NCBI GenBank assembly: GCA_019454045.1
Contig: SKCR01029089.1
Span: 53,226 to 117,225 of the forward strand
Reading direction: 5' to 3'
DNA: 64,000 bases
Origin: Zanthoxylum bungeanum
Lineage: Eukaryota; Streptophyta; Magnoliopsida; Sapindales; Rutaceae
Under the pieces are notes generated by a model, which worked only from the letters and a program-made list of their open reading frames with translations, did not search any database and was not told where the DNA came from. Made by a program: the position numbers and the translations under genes. Positions within the stretch are counted from its first letter, which is position 1; every line of letters starts with the position of its first letter. This document shows, in pieces, positions 9,770 to 23,267 of the stretch.

Positions 9770-11695
9770 TTATGACCCATATCATCACTATTTATATAGA
9801 ACATGGTGTTGTTATACAAATTAACTATGTGACAAAGGAAATTGCTCTTTTATCATTTGTAATTGTATTACCTGGATATATAAAAGATAAAAGTCCATAT
9901 GATTAATAAGATATGAGACAGTATTAATCCACAAAGGTTTAATCGTTAAATATCCCTAGTCGTAGTATTATCGAGACTGGACATCGATAATGCGGAATAG
10001 GCTAGTATTACACTTGTGCGCATTATGGAAGCTTAATGGTATAGTTCTCATATATTTAAGTATTGGATACTTATGCAAGTGTGATAAGAGGTTCTGTTTG
10101 TCGATGGTACGGGAACAGCTTCACTCTGGATAGACCCATCGGAGTCCCATTGGTAGTATGACTATGTGTCTATGGGAATCCGAATCAGGGTAGGTGTATT
10201 TGGTCTTAACCTGAGACTTGCATCGCTAATACTTGTGATAATCAGTATACTTTGGTTTTGGTTGTCCGGGGCTTTAATAGGTTCTGTGTATGCCTCTTCT
10301 GGGTATACTGAGAATCGTAGTGTATTGGGTGTGATGTCAAGATGGAAGTATCATTTCAGTCATATGGAGATGATGATCACACAAGGATACAGAACTGGTA
10401 CTCTCAAGTGCTATAGTCATTGGGGAAGTATGACTAGATCATGACTTTCTGATCATAAAGAGACTAGTTGCTAGTGATCTGATATATGCTTCGTACATGG
10501 CAGACACAACTCCAGCCCTAGGCCTAGCAGTGACATCCGATATTGGATCGTAATACGCTATACAATGTATACTACGCCAGATACATATTATATATATTCC
10601 ATGTTGAATATATTTCTAGAGAATTTAGTAGGCATGGTGCTTTGCTAGAAGCCAACCATGTCCTGTAAATCGGTAAGAACGTGGTATCGGGTACACACAT
10701 GTTCAGATAGTCTGATGACAGTATTTACTGCCAACATATCCAGAAAATCTCTTGGGTCGCTTTCCAAAGATTCACCGATGACATTTGACTCGAACAGAAT
10801 TAATCTGGGATTAATTATGAGAGAGAAAATTAATCTGTGATTAATTACGGTAAGAATTAATCTGAAATTAATTATCAAAGAATGAATTAATCTGGGATTA
10901 ATTGCGTCATGAATTAATCTGGGATTAATTCGTGAAGAAGAGAGAACACGATTAATTTGGAATTAATCGATAAAATAAATTTAATAGTTAAATTGGATTT
11001 TTCTATTTAATTTATTTATTTTGGCTAAAATAATATATTAGATATATTAATTGAAATTGGATTTCAATGCGGAATTAAATTGGATTTTAATTCTAACAAC
11101 GAATTAATTTAGAATAAATTCGCAAGCGACTTCCGTAATAATTTTATTGGGTATTATTATTTAATTAAATTAGATTTAATTACGAAGCGACGGAAAATTC
11201 ATTTAGTCAGATTAAATGAACCAGGCCCAAAGTGTACTGTGTAAGCCAACTAAATTTGGAATTTAAATGGGTGGGACCCATGACTTACATCAACTTGTCA
11301 CTATTTGTGATGTAAGTAGATGGAATAGTAAATGTGGCATTTACTTCCAAACCTACCAAGTCAACACACATCAACTTTTTATATACGTTTTGTTTTTGAT
11401 AACAAAGTGTGTACTATTCACTCTCTCCCTCACATCTCTCTCTTGGCCGAATTCATGCTCATTGGAGGATAAATTTTTTTTTTTTAATTTTTGGTCAAAG
11501 CTAGCAATTTGGGAGTCAACTAAGGTGATAGGAAAACTCACCCTTGAGTTTGGAATTCAAATCAAAAGCTTGGAGCTTCCAACAAAGAAGAAAAAGTCTT
11601 GAACTTCATCCGATCAAAGTGAGTATTTCCGCATCTTTCTTTGATTTATTCACACACAAATCACCTTAGAGATCCTTGGCATGTGAACACTAACA
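9770..11695 (+). repeat. 5' LTR of copia B
   Basis: Begins TTATGACCCAT, corresponding to about base 11 of the 3' LTR, and ends with CACTAACA before the primer site. Contains the dyad array at 10798-10969. ORFs at 10166-10444 and 11267-11602 recur in the 3' LTR but show no protein family and are LTR shadows. Confidence 0.88.
10798..10969. repeat. Array of six dyad-symmetric elements in LTR B
   Basis: Five copies of AATTAATC-Tgg-GATTAATT type dyads start at 10798, 10828, 10855, 10885 and 10912, a regular 30/27/30/27-bp alternation. A sixth, CGATTAATT-TGG-AATTAATCG, is at 10949-10969. The 3' LTR has the same array at about 18694-18866. Element C has fewer, arm-changed versions (44202-44320 and about 52590-52705). 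Confidence 0.8.
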
Positions 11696-11696
11696 A

Positions 11697-11708
11697 TGGT
11701 ATCGGAGC
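11697..11708 (+). other. Primer-binding site of copia B
   Basis: TGGTATCGGAGC, one base after the LTR: a single-base variant of the initiator-Met site TGGTATCAGAGC. Confidence 0.85.
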
Positions 11709-14041
11709 GAGATCTAAGCTTGATTTGAGTTTAGGGTTTGTAAACTTTAATTTGGGATTTTATGCTTGGAGCTTGATTTTGCCTAAATTGATGAGTTGGT
11801 TGAGTTTATATGATGTTGAATTTGATTTGTATATCATCGGATTTGTGATAAATTAATTAGATCAAAAATCCCCAAAATCCATACCTTGGCCGAATTACCC
11901 TAAGAAAACTCATGGTGGAATTTTGGAAATTTGACAATTGGATGTGTTAAATAGCATGAAGAAATATTGAATGTTGATTTAATTGAATTGAAATCAAATT
12001 GAATGATTTTTTATTGCTATTGCCGTGAGTTATGCATGTTATTGGAGGATTGATTTTTCTTCAATTTGTGTTGGACATGAATTGAATGATTAAGCATGAT
12101 TAATTGGATTAATTAGTGTTTTGGAAACATTAGATTAGTTGATTAATTATGTTAATTACACTTGAATTGGATTGATATGTAATTTGGAATAATGTATTAA
12201 TTTAATTGTTGTAATTGGGTTTAATGGGCTTGGTTGGGCCAAGTTTGGTTTTGTTCAATTGGGTTTGATCCAATTGGGCCTAAAACCATTTCCATAAAGT
12301 CCAAAATATGACGTTGGGCCTTTAATAATTTAATTTGGCCTAATGGGCCTAAATTGATTTTTATGGCATAGGGTGATTCCTAACTTGGGCCTTGGCATTT
12401 TGAGTTTGATCCATAATTGCCAAAGCCCATGCCTAAAGAATCAATTGAAAGCTCATTGGACTTTAATTGAATAATATTGGATGCTAATTGGGCCTTTGAG
12501 ACCCAATAAGACTGGATTTGGAATCCAAGTCTAAAAGGCACTATTAAAAGTGTAATTATTTAATTTGGAATTAAATATGAATTAGTATTGGATATAATTT
12601 AAATTTGATTTGAAATTGTAGTTCGATATAATTCAAGAATACGTACTTTGAGTATTTATTCTTAACGAGTTGGACTCGCGCAAATCAAATCGTTGTTTGA
12701 ACATTGGATGGTCATTAATTCAAAGATTAATTAATTGGATTAGATTGATTGAATAACATGTTTTGTGTGAATACTTGGATGTATTTGTATGAATAATATA
12801 TATCGGATTGATATTAGAAGGGTGAGGGTAATTTTAGAAATTATTGTAAGTATGGTACTTATTTATTAAATTGTACCTGCGTGTCCAGCCTATTATCTCT
12901 ATTCTCTTTGTATTTCTCTTCTCACCAATTCCCTTCAATGTAAATGAGGTTTCTTTTAGTGTTATGTAATTGGGTAGAAGTTAGTGCTAGCAGGAGAGAG
13001 GAAATGGAGAGATTTGTTCTAGGAACAAATTTGTTATATATATCAATCCGCATATCATTATTAAATTTTATCGCGCCTTATTATGCTTTTAGAATATATT
13101 TTTAAGGGTGTATGATGAGACCTAATCAAAGATAATGAATTGGTTTCCAATTTACACAAAAACCCTCAATACAATATTAAACATTTTTCCTTCCATTGAG
13201 TGGTTCTCTCTCAAGATCCAAGATTGGCATTGGTTTGTTGGCCAAATTCAAGACCTTTGTCCATCGCAGATGTGTTTGAACCGCGTAAGCTTTGTTACAA
13301 ATCGCGTGTCTTGGGCAGTTGTGACTTGTTGGCCAAAGTCAATGCCTCTTCTTGTTCATCGACCTTGATTACGAAGCTTTCCCAATGTCAATGGGTCATG
13401 CTTAACTGGAATCATTAAGTTTGTTGAGCCAAAGCCAAGGCTCAATTGATTCAGAGGAAAAAGGTTAGGAAATATATTGGATATATTTACATATATTGGA
13501 TATATGTTTCGAACTTGGAGGTCCACTTATTGGATCTAGGAATTGAATGAGATCCAATTGATCTTAGAGATCTACCTAGTTAAGTTACATATAACTTGTT
13601 GGCCAAAGTCAAGGTTGTGTGTTATTTAACAGGATCCTAGCCCACTAGGAAACTAGGTTTCCCGAGTACTCCACAGAGGGTTAGAGACTCGCCGAAAAAT
13701 AGTGGGAGGCAAGTATTAAATTTCAATTTCGTTTAGATACTTGCCAATACGCGCTCATTTTATTTTTCATCATTAATTATATATATAAATATATTAGTTG
13801 GACTAATATTCAATTGTTTTTTTAATTAAACAGTTGGACTGTATTCAAACTACTTCATTTGTACTTGGTTATATAGTTGGACTATAGTAATCAATACATT
13901 TGAAAGTAACCAATAAAATTGTAGTTAATTATATAGTTAGACTATAGTAATCATTACATTAGATTGTACCCGAAATCGTTGATTGGATAGTTGGACTATA
14001 GCAATTAAGATGACTTGAAACGTCAAAGAACATAATCCTGG
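11709..14041 (+). other. Long leader of copia B
   Basis: 2.3 kb of AT-rich sequence with many GGGCCTAA/TTGGGCC words and no convincing gene. The same leader exists in element C (about 49420-51709, reversed). Short ORFs near 13135-13418 have no recognisable domain. Confidence 0.7.
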
Positions 14042-14760
14042 GTGAAAATGTCTTTAACGACTTTAATTTTCAGATTGGGAAAAGAATCTCAGGATAGTCC
14101 TGGAGCTGAGAAGTTACTATATTTGATAGAGAAACCTCTCGGGCCTGATCCCGGAGTTAAGCAAATAGTCGAGCATGAGCTTTGGAAGACTCATCGTGAT
14201 GATAACTTTAGTTCTCAATCCGTCATGCTTGCTACACTGAATCCTCAAATTTCATCGTCATAACTAAGGATTAGATCTTTGTACCATGATGTTGAAATTA
14301 AAGGATCTTAATAGATCTAACCTTAGATCTTAGAAGTATGAATTACAAAAGAAGCTCTTACGCTCGCATATGTCAGAGGGTACATCTGTCGAGCACTAGG
14401 TGTCATAGATGATTGCTGACATCGAACAGCTAGGTTAGCTGGGCATTACCTATGAGGCCGAGACTTGCATAGATTTGATCTTACAGTCTCTGCCTAAATG
14501 CTGGGGCGGGTTCATCTTGAACCAAACGAAAATTCTTGGAGAGTTAATGGCTATGCTCTATGAGGCACAACCAGAGCTTCTAAAAGGGCAAGGCTAAATC
14601 GTCACAGTCTTCTGGGAAGACAAAGGACATATCCTAATATGTCTGCCTAAACTGTGGCAAACGGGGTCACAGGAAGCGTGACTGCCATATGGACAAGGCA
14701 GACATGAAGGAAGTGAAGGCGAGACAAGGCTCCGGCTTCGAGTATGTTTGTTATAAACAT
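14042..14760 (+). pseudogene. Copia B gag remnant
   Basis: Starts near the ATG at 14042, but the frame soon decays. Homology reappears around 14410-14560 as fragments such as DLILQSLPK and WGGFILNQTK, the conserved C-terminal part of plant copia gag. The zinc knuckle CLNCGKRGHRKRDC (CX2CX4HX4C) at 14644-14685 is intact. No continuous gag frame survives. Confidence 0.8.
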
Positions 14761-15189
14761 GTCCACTACTAGTTTTAAAATTGGATTTGGATACTTGATG
14801 TGGAAAATAAATATGTACTGATGTACGAGATCTGCTGATTAGTAGGAGACTGGCTTCAGATGAGATCAGCCTACAAGTCAGAAACAGGACGAGAGTCGCT
14901 GTTTTGGCCGTAGAAACCTAAGTTTTGGAACTGCCCTTGGGGCATGTACTTAAATTAGGAGACTGTTATTATGTACGTAGTTTGATTATGAACATTATCT
15001 CTATATCTAGTTTAACCCGTTGCGGTTATACCTTTATATTCCAGAACACTTAGTGTTTTGTTTATAAAGATGATATTGAGATATATACATTAGATGTGAA
15101 TGATCGTCTTTATATTTTGAATATAAATGAATCTCAAACATATAATATGACAAACAAAAATACTCAAATTGAGTAAATCAAATGAGACT

Positions 15190-17600
15190 TATTTGTGACA
15201 TTGTTGTCTGGGACACATTAACAAGACTCGTATATCCACACTTTCGAAGAGTGGATACTAAGACTGATTTGATCCTAATTCAAATGATGTCTGCGAATCT
15301 TGTTTATTAGGCAAAGTGCCTAAAACATCTTTTACATGGTAAGGGTGTACGTGCCACCGATCTGTTAGCCCTCGTTCATAGTGACATAAGTGGGCCCATG
15401 TCTAGCTAGGCTAGAGGTGGATACGAATAACCTTTACGGATATGGCATCGCGTTACGGTTATGTGTATCTTATGAAACACAAGTCAGAAACTTTTGAGTA
15501 ATTCAAAGAGTTTCGACACGAAGTAGAAAGACAGACCAGTAAAAGTATTAAAACATTGCGGTAGGACCGTGGTGAAGAATACTTAAGCAATAAGTTTCAA
15601 GATTACTTGAAAAAGTATAGTATTCTTTCACAGTGGACTCCTCTCGGAACACCTCAATTTGATGGTGTGTCCGTACGGAGAAACCGAACTTTGTTGGACA
15701 TAATAAGGTTAATGTTGAGTCGCTCTGGGCTACCAATTTCCTTCTAATGATACACATTAAATAGTACAATACTTATTTTGAATAAGGTTCCGTCAAAATC
15801 TATTAGACATACTTCATATTAGATATGAACAAGAAAGAAATCGGGTTTCTCATTCCTGAAGATTTGGGAATGCTGGGCATACTCTAAACGTTTGGATGAT
15901 ACCAAACTAAACCCCAAATCGGATAAATGTCTATTTGTATGTTATCCTAGGGAAACCAAAGTATAATACTTATACAACTCACAAGAGAACAATGTAATTG
16001 TTGATCGCCATGCCGTTTTCCTAAAAGAAATTCCTATATGTAGTGGTAAGTGGGAGGAAAGTAAAACTCGATAAAAATCACAGTAATATTGTTCCTGGCA
16101 CCGACTCCCTTATGGAAGATGAACAGTTCATCATGGATAAAACTGTACCACAATCTTCGAATACACAAGAACCGCGTATGTCGGAGAGAGTCAGAAAAAA
16201 ACTTGGGAGGTATGAGTTTTTGATCTCACCTCATGTAAATATTAATCTTATTGAGGAAGATGGACCGACTACGTATAAGGAAGTGATACAAGGTATCGAC
16301 TCCTTTTTATGGCAAAGGGCCATGAAATCCAAAATGGATACTATGTATACCAACCATGTTTGGATACTGGTTGATGCACTAGAAGGCGTTAAACCTATTG
16401 GTTGTAAATGGTCTTCAAGGAAGACAGACATGGATGGCAGCATACAAATGTACGCAGCTAGGCTTGTACAGAAAGGGTATCGTCATCAACAAAGTGTCGA
16501 TTACGACGAAACTCTTTTACCTATTGCCATGATTAAATCCATTCGGATAATGCTTGCTAATGCTGCATATTTCATTTATGAAATATGACAGCTAGACGTT
16601 AAAACCACTTTCCTTAACAGAAACCTTTTGGAGGATGTTTGTATGCAACATCCTGGCGATTTTGTCATGCCAAAACATGCAAACAAGGCTTGCAAGTTAA
16701 ATTGATCCATTTATGGATTGAAGCAAGCATTGCGTTCTTGGAACCAGCATTTTGATGTAATCATAATGGTATATGATTTAATTCAAAACGAAGATTATTC
16801 TTGTGTATATAAGAGGGTTATTGGGACCGCACCGACAATTATTGTCCTAAATATTGATGATATATTGCTTCTCGGTAATGACATTCCCATACTATAATCG
16901 GTGAAAGCTTGGCTTTCATTAAAATTCTCCATGAAAAACTTGGGAGAGGCAATATTTATTCTAGGAATAAAGATCTACTGAGACAGAACTAAAAGTTGTT
17001 GGCACTCTCTGAGAACCCGTATATTGAAAGATATGTACGCGACCTGGTGTCTCATATGCTTTAAGCATATGGAGTCACAATCAGGCTGACCAAGTGATGG
17101 TCACTGGATTGATGTTAAGAACATCCTTGAGTATCTTGGACGAACTAAGGATGTGTTCTTAGAATATAAGGAATGGATAACTTGAGGTGACTGGGTCTAC
17201 CGCTGTAAGTTTCCAAACCGATAAAGACGACTATAAGTCGCAATAAGGATATATATTTAGTTTGAACAACAGAACAGTGAGCTGGAAATCTTCCAAGCAA
17301 GATATTGTTGCCGATTAAACAATAAAAGCGGAATATTGTTGCAGATGAGGTAGTAAAAGAAGCATTTTGGATCTATATAATCCTAATTGGATTAGGAGTA
17401 GTTCTGTTAGCAGTTGAGCTAGGCTATAGCATAGGCTAAAGAATCGCGGTCTCATCAATGATCCAAGTATGTACTTCAACAGTTTCATCTGGTTCGTGAG
17501 ATCATACATCGTGACGATGTGATGATCAAATAAATTGCATCAGATGATAACCTTTGTAAATTTACTGACGAAAGTTATTTCTCAGCAGAAGTTTGAGCGA
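15190..17600 (+). pseudogene. Copia B pol remnant
   Basis: Domains in copia order. Gag-pre-integrase WHTRLGH-like sequence lies near 15210. The integrase core runs 15390-15720 with DRGEEYLSNKFQDYL, but the context of the last catalytic glutamate is altered to VSVRRNRT. The RT N-terminus is the longest clean frame (16043-16588) and includes WILVDALEGVKPIGCKW and RLVQKGY. The polymerase box reads NIDD at 16850-16861 in place of YVDD. RNase H fragments lie at 17180-17350. TGA at 16586-16588 sits where copia proteins have W before QLDVKT. A deletion near 17030-17042 joins YIE(R) to the CTRPGVSYA segment. Both defects recur in element C. Confidence 0.88.
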
Positions 17601-17645
17601 CTCGTACATAGTTCAAGTGTTAGACACTTTAGGGATTGGCTATAG

Positions 17646-17659
17646 GCCAAGTGGGAGAT
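17646..17659 (+). other. Polypurine tract of copia B
   Basis: GGCCAAGTGGGAGAT-type tract directly before the 3' LTR. The same tract in reverse orientation (46053-46063) precedes the 3' LTR of element C. Confidence 0.8.
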
Positions 17660-19597
17660 TTTTAGACAATTATGACCCATAGCATCACTATTTGTACAGA
17701 ACATGGTGTTGTTGTACAAATTAACTATGTGACAAAGGAAATTGCACTTTTATCATTTGTAATTGGATTACCTAGATATATAAATGATAAAAGTCCATAT
17801 GATTAGTACCGGATTAATAAGATATGAGACAATATTAATCCACAAAGGTTTAATCATTAAATATCCCTAGTCGTAGTATTATCGAGACTGGACATCGATA
17901 ATGCGGAATATGCTAGTATTACACTTGTGCGCGTTATGGAAACTTAACGACATAGTTCTCATATATTTAAGTATTTGATACTTATGCAAGTGTGATAGGA
18001 GGTTTTATTTGCCGATGGTACGGGAACAGCTTCGCTCTTGATAGGCCCATCGGAGTCCCATTGGTAGTATGACTATGTGTCTATGGGAATCCGAATCAGG
18101 GTAGGTGTATTTGGTCTTAACCTGAGACTTGCATCGCTAATACTTGCAACAATCAGTACATTTTGGTTTTGGTCGTCCGGGGCTTTAACAGGTTCTGTGT
18201 ACGCCTCTTCTAGATATACTAAGAATCGTAGTGTATTGGGTGTGATGTCAAGATGGAAGTATCACTTCAATCATATGGAGATGATGATCACACAAGGATA
18301 CAGAACTGGTAGCCATCGGGGAAGTATGACTAGGTCATGACTTTCCGATCATAAAGAGACTAGTTGCTAGTAATCCGATATATGCTTCGTACGGGGCAGA
18401 CACAACTCCAGCCCTAGGCCTAGAAACTGACATCTGATACTGGATCGTAATACGCTATACAATGTATACTACGCCTGATGCAGATTATATATATTCCATG
18501 TTGAATATATTTCTGGAGAATTTGGTAGGCATGGTGCTTTGCTAGAAGTCAATCATGTCTTGTAAATCGGTAAGAACGTGGTACCGGGTACGCACATGTT
18601 CGGATAGTCCGATGACCGCATTTACTGCCAACATATCCAATAATCTCTTGGGTCGCTTCCCAAAGATTCACCGATGATATTTGACTCGAACAGAATTAAT
18701 CTGGGATTAATTATGAGAGAGAAAATTAATCTGAGATTAATTACGGCAAGAATTAATCTGGGATTAATTATCAAAGAATGAATTAATCTGAGATTAATTG
18801 CGTCATGGATTAATCTGGGATTAATTCGTGAAGAAGAGAGAACACGATTAATTTGGAATTAATCGGTAAAATAAATTTAATAGTTAAATTGGATTTTTCT
18901 ATTTATTTTATTTATTTGGGCTAAAATAATATATTAGATATATTAATTGAAATTGGATTTCAATGCGGAATTAAATTGGATTTTAATTCTAGCGAACGAA
19001 TTAATTTAGAATAAATTCGCAAGCGACTTCCGTAATAATTTTACTGGGTATTATTATTTAATTAAATTAGATTTAATTACGAAGCGACGAAAAATTCGTT
19101 TAGTCAGATTAAACGAACCGGGCTCAAAGTGTGTTGTGTAAGCCAACTAAATTTGGAATTTAAATGGGTGGGACCCATGACTTACATCAACTTGTCACTA
19201 TTTGTGATGTAAGTAGATGGAATAGTAAATGTGGCATTTACTTCCAAACCTACCAAGTCAACACACACCAACTTTTTGTATATGTTTTGTTTTTGACAAC
19301 AAAGTGTGTACTATTCACTCTCTCCCTCACATCTCTCTCTTGGCCGAATTCATGCTCCTTGGAGGAGAAATTTTTTTTTTCTAATTTTTGGTCAAAGCTA
19401 GCACTTTGGGAGTCAACTAAGGTGATAGGAAAACTCACCATTGAGTTTGGAATTCAAATCAAAAGCTTGGAGCTTCCAACAAAGAAGAAAAAGTCTTGAA
19501 CTTCATCCTATCAAAGTGAGTATTTCCACAACTTTCTTTGATTTATTCACATACAAATCACCTTAGAGATCCTTGACATGTTCTAGGAACGCTAATA
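17660..19597 (+). repeat. 3' LTR of copia B
   Basis: Begins TTTTTAGACAATTATGACCC; the intact family start, seen in C, is TGTTGGACAATT, so the terminal TG has mutated. Closely similar to the 5' LTR throughout, including the dyad array (about 18694-18866). The end near 19597 (CGCTAATA) is slightly degraded, then gypsy D sequence begins. Confidence 0.85.
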
Positions 19598-22216
19598 TTT
19601 GCAAGTCGTAGATTTTATAATCAAACGGGTTCTAGTTGATACGGGATCCTCAGCCAACATCATCTTCACCGCCGCTCTTGCTGATATGGGAGCTGAGTTG
19701 GACAAGGTCAATCGTGGGTCTACCGCCCTCATAGGATTTAATATGGAACAAAAATTTACCTTGGGAGAGATTTAACTCTAGTATACGCATATGGGATCAA
19801 TAAAATCTCAATATTTTTGTTGTAGATTGTCCATCAGCCTATAATTTGATTGTTGACAGACCTTGGATTCATGACATGAGGGATTTCTATCTGCTTATCA
19901 CCAAGTGCTAAAATTTCCCACCAAATAGGGCATCCAAGAAATTTAAGGAGACCAACTCGCCTCTAGGAGCTGTTATCAGTCAACTCTAAAGATGAAACTC
20001 CAGTCTGCATAGCAATTACAGGAAATATCTCGTGGAGTCGAACAAGATCATCCCAACATTGAAGAACTCGACGAGGTCCAAATACATCCATAATACGCAG
20101 ACCATAAAGTCTAGGTTGGAGCTCATCCCGATTCCAAGCTACGCGCCAATTTGATTGACTTCCTCAAAGAGTGACACGTTTGATTCTCCCGATCTCATGA
20201 AGATATGATAGGGTTAGATCCAGAAATGATCACCCACGAACTACATGTTGATATAGACTACTCTCTGGTTAGACAGAAGATGAGGAAGTTTGCTCCATAG
20301 AGGAATCAAATCATCGACGAGGAGGTTCAGAAGCTACTAAAAAATAGAGCCATAAAAAAGTCCAATACCCTGAGTGGCTCACAAACTTCATCATGGTTCA
20401 AAAGAAGAATGTGAAGTGGCGAGTCTGCATCAACTTTAGAGACTTGAATAAGGCATACCTAAAAGATTCATTCCCTCTCCCCCATATTAATTCAATGGTC
20501 GACGCTATAGTTGGGCATGAGTTTTGAGCTTCATGGATGCTTATTCAGGCTACAATCAAATCCTCAAGCATCCAAGCGACCAAAATAAAATGACCTTCAT
20601 CACAACAAAGACGTCTACTACTATAAGGTGATGTCGTTCGGACTCAAAAATGCTGGAGCCACATACCAATGCCTTGTCAAAAAAATATTTCCCAGCAGAT
20701 TGGGAAGACCATGTAGGTCTACATATACGATATGATAGTAAAGTCATTACAGGCCGAGCAACACCTAAAACATTTGGAGCAGGCATTTGACATAATGAGG
20801 AAATATGGCATGAAGTTGAACCCAACCAAGTGCGCCTTCGGAGTTGCATCTGGGACGTTTCTTGGCTCATTAGTCACTCGAAGAGGTATAGAAGCCAACC
20901 TTGAGAAAATCAAGTCCATTCCTCACATCCATTATTCCTCCAGCCCAAAGACGTCATGCGACTTGCGGATCGCGGGTCTAAACAGATTCATCTCTAATTC
21001 TACGGAAAAGAGGTTTATATTCTTCTCTGCCCTCAAGAAAACAAAGAACTTTGAATGCATCCCAGCCTGCGAGGAGGCTTTGAAAAAAACTCAAGAAATA
21101 TTTGACCAGCCTACCTCTCCTTTCGAAACCAGTAAAAAATGAAATACTTTTCTCTACATATGGGTCTTTGAAAAAGCAGTAAGTGCGGTCTTAATCAAAG
21201 AAGAAGAATGGGCACAATTCACAATCTATTATGTGAGCACAACTTTACTCGAGAAGTACGGTCTTAAATAGAGAAGTTGGTACTTGCCTTGATAACAACA
21301 TCCTGGATGCTACACCTCTATTTCCAAGGACATCCAATCACTTTATACACTTCTTATCCCCTAAGGAGAATATTACACAAACCTGAGCTCTTGGGAAGAT
21401 TAAAGAAGTTGGCAGTAGAGCTTGGAGAACATGACATTACTTACCAGCCGATGACCGTAATTAAATCTCAAGCACTGACAGACTTTGTGGCCGACTTCAG
21501 TCCCAGTCTACAAGCCCCGGCTGAACTAGAGATCCAATGCATCCAATCAACAGTTACTTGGAAACTCACAGTCGATAGATCCAGCAATAGACGAGACTGC
21601 GGGTTGGGACTTTTGATCACCACTCTAGAAGGCGACATCTTGCAACAAATAATAAAATGTGGCTTCAAAGTCACCAACAATGAAGCTAAGTATGAGGCTC
21701 TAATTATCAGTTTAAGCTTAGTTAGAGAACTTAGAGCCAAGAAGACAGAAGTAAAGTCAGACTCCTAACTAATCATCAACCAACTCCAATGATCATATCA
21801 AGTACGAGGATCGCAAATGGTCTCATATTTACAAAAGGTAAAAGAATTACAGTCGATATTTGAGGAACCAACTATCGCATAGGTCCCCCAAAGTAGAGAA
21901 TACTCATGCGGATGCTTTAGCCACCCTTGGTTCGACAATACAAGGGGACAAATCCCAATCTATTCTTGTGATATATTTACAATGGTTAGTGACCTGGAAG
22001 GGATAAGAAAAGGTCGTTGCCTCAATCACTTCAGCTGACTCGTGGATAACTCCGATGGCCAGATATATACAAGATGGCATACTCCCAACTAACAAGTCCG
22101 AGGCTCGAAAAATTCAACACCAAGCGGCAAGGTTCGTTTTCCACAATGCTCAACTCCTAAAGAGGTCTTTTTCGGAACTTACCTCAAATGCCTCATTCTT
22201 GAAGAAGCACACTAAG
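19598..22216 (+). pseudogene. Ty3/gypsy (Tat-like) pol remnant D
   Basis: Plus-strand pol of a plant gypsy element. The aspartic protease has VLVDTGSSANII with DTG at 19638-19646. RT fingers are visible as WRVCINFRDLNKAY (about 20417). The polymerase box reads YIYD at 20720-20731 in place of the usual YIDD, so a catalytic aspartate is lost. The RT thumb follows (MKLNPTKCAFGV, 20732-20930). After the connection (21277-21500) comes a second RNase H-like domain with WKLTVDRSSN, TNNEAKYEAL and KSDS (21540-21768), the archaeal-type RNase H typical of Tat/Ogre lineages. The integrase zinc region starts near 22055 (ARYIQDGILPTNKSEARKI) but stops at about 22216. Several frameshifts and stops. The 5' part (gag, LTR) is absent, presumably displaced by element B. 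Confidence 0.85.
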
Positions 22217-23260
22217 TGTTGGAAAAATTGTCTGTGTTTTAGGACTCTACGGACGCAATGGAAGCACGCAGGAAGAGCAAAAAATGTAGGAAATAACATA
22301 CCAAAAATTGTGTCTAGCATCGCGAAACCCCTTCAGCATCTCACATATATTATTCCCGTGAGTTAGGCACCGCGACATCACTTTTCGGCGTTGCGACGCT
22401 GCGGCAGACACCCAAAAACATCAATTTTTAGGGTTTTACATGCACGCGGACTCCAAGACTTCCTTATAAATATAGAAGCTCATCCAAAATCCTAAAGATG
22501 AGGCTAATACATAAGAATATAGTTCTAAACACATATTTTAGAGAGATCCAATTAGGATGATTGAAGAGCGACAAGAGGAGATGATGACGGTGACGTCCGA
22601 AGGCGAAGGGATTCGATTCAGATTTAATCTTCTAATTTCTTTCTTTAAACTCTAATGATTTCTATTATGTTCATGAAATTACTTTCATTGTTTTTATCTT
22701 TAGTCATGAACTAACTTCATAATTCTAGAGGATGATGTAGCCAATACTTGAACCTATGTATTGATTCTCAGTTTGAGTTTTATAAAGTTATATTTCAGTT
22801 TATTTATATTCTCTTGCGTTTAATGCTTCTTGTTTGTTGGCCACAAATTAAGATGATGAATGTTTAGATATATCGCGAGAGAGAGAGATTTGAATAGGAT
22901 CTAGAGAATATAACCTAGGAGTTTTATAGAGTTCGGGAGAATCTATAATTCCTTTGAATTCGTTAACAAAGAATCATAAATCTTAATGAGTTGTTAATTA
23001 TTAGATTTTTATAGGGATATCTAAGTCTGTAATTAATAATATTTTCACTATTACTAGGGAAGAGAGTAGAATACGATAGGATTCTTGACTTATAAACAAT
23101 ACAACTAAATAAATATTGAATGGCTGACAATATATAAGGGATAGCCAAGAGAAATCAAACTCTAGAATATCTCTCATATTGGTTTCTCGTAATTAAATAT
23201 TTTAATATCTTATTTATTTAGTTTTATTAGTAATTTAAATTGCTTCTATATAAAGTTAGG
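22217..23260 (+). repeat. LTR-like, AT-rich repeat with TATA box
   Basis: Pol homology of D ends abruptly at TGTTGGAAAAATTG (22213-22226), a typical LTR start. About 250 bp on is CTTATAAATATAGAAG (near 22463), a TATA box followed by a leader-like region. From 22600 to 23260 the sequence is AT-rich without coding potential. I see neither the far LTR end nor a partner copy in the window, so assignment as an LTR is tentative. Confidence 0.4.
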
Positions 23261-23267
23261 TTTACTA

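Larger units (their letters stand above)
9770..19597 (+). mobile_element. Ty1/copia retrotransposon B, degenerate
   Basis: Plus-strand copia element with two about 1.93-kb LTRs (9770-11695 and 17660-19597), a variant initiator-Met primer site, a 2.3-kb leader and badly decayed gag and pol. The 5' LTR lacks its first ~10 bases and abuts the end of element A, as expected if A inserted there. It is related over LTR and internal sequence to element C (43338-53753), in the opposite orientation. Its right flank is the gypsy pol remnant D. Confidence 0.9.

Noticed and set aside
10166..11602. Duplicated ORFs in the LTRs of B (also 18077-19499)
   Set aside because: Duplication follows from LTR identity; no protein similarity and no conservation in the LTRs of C.
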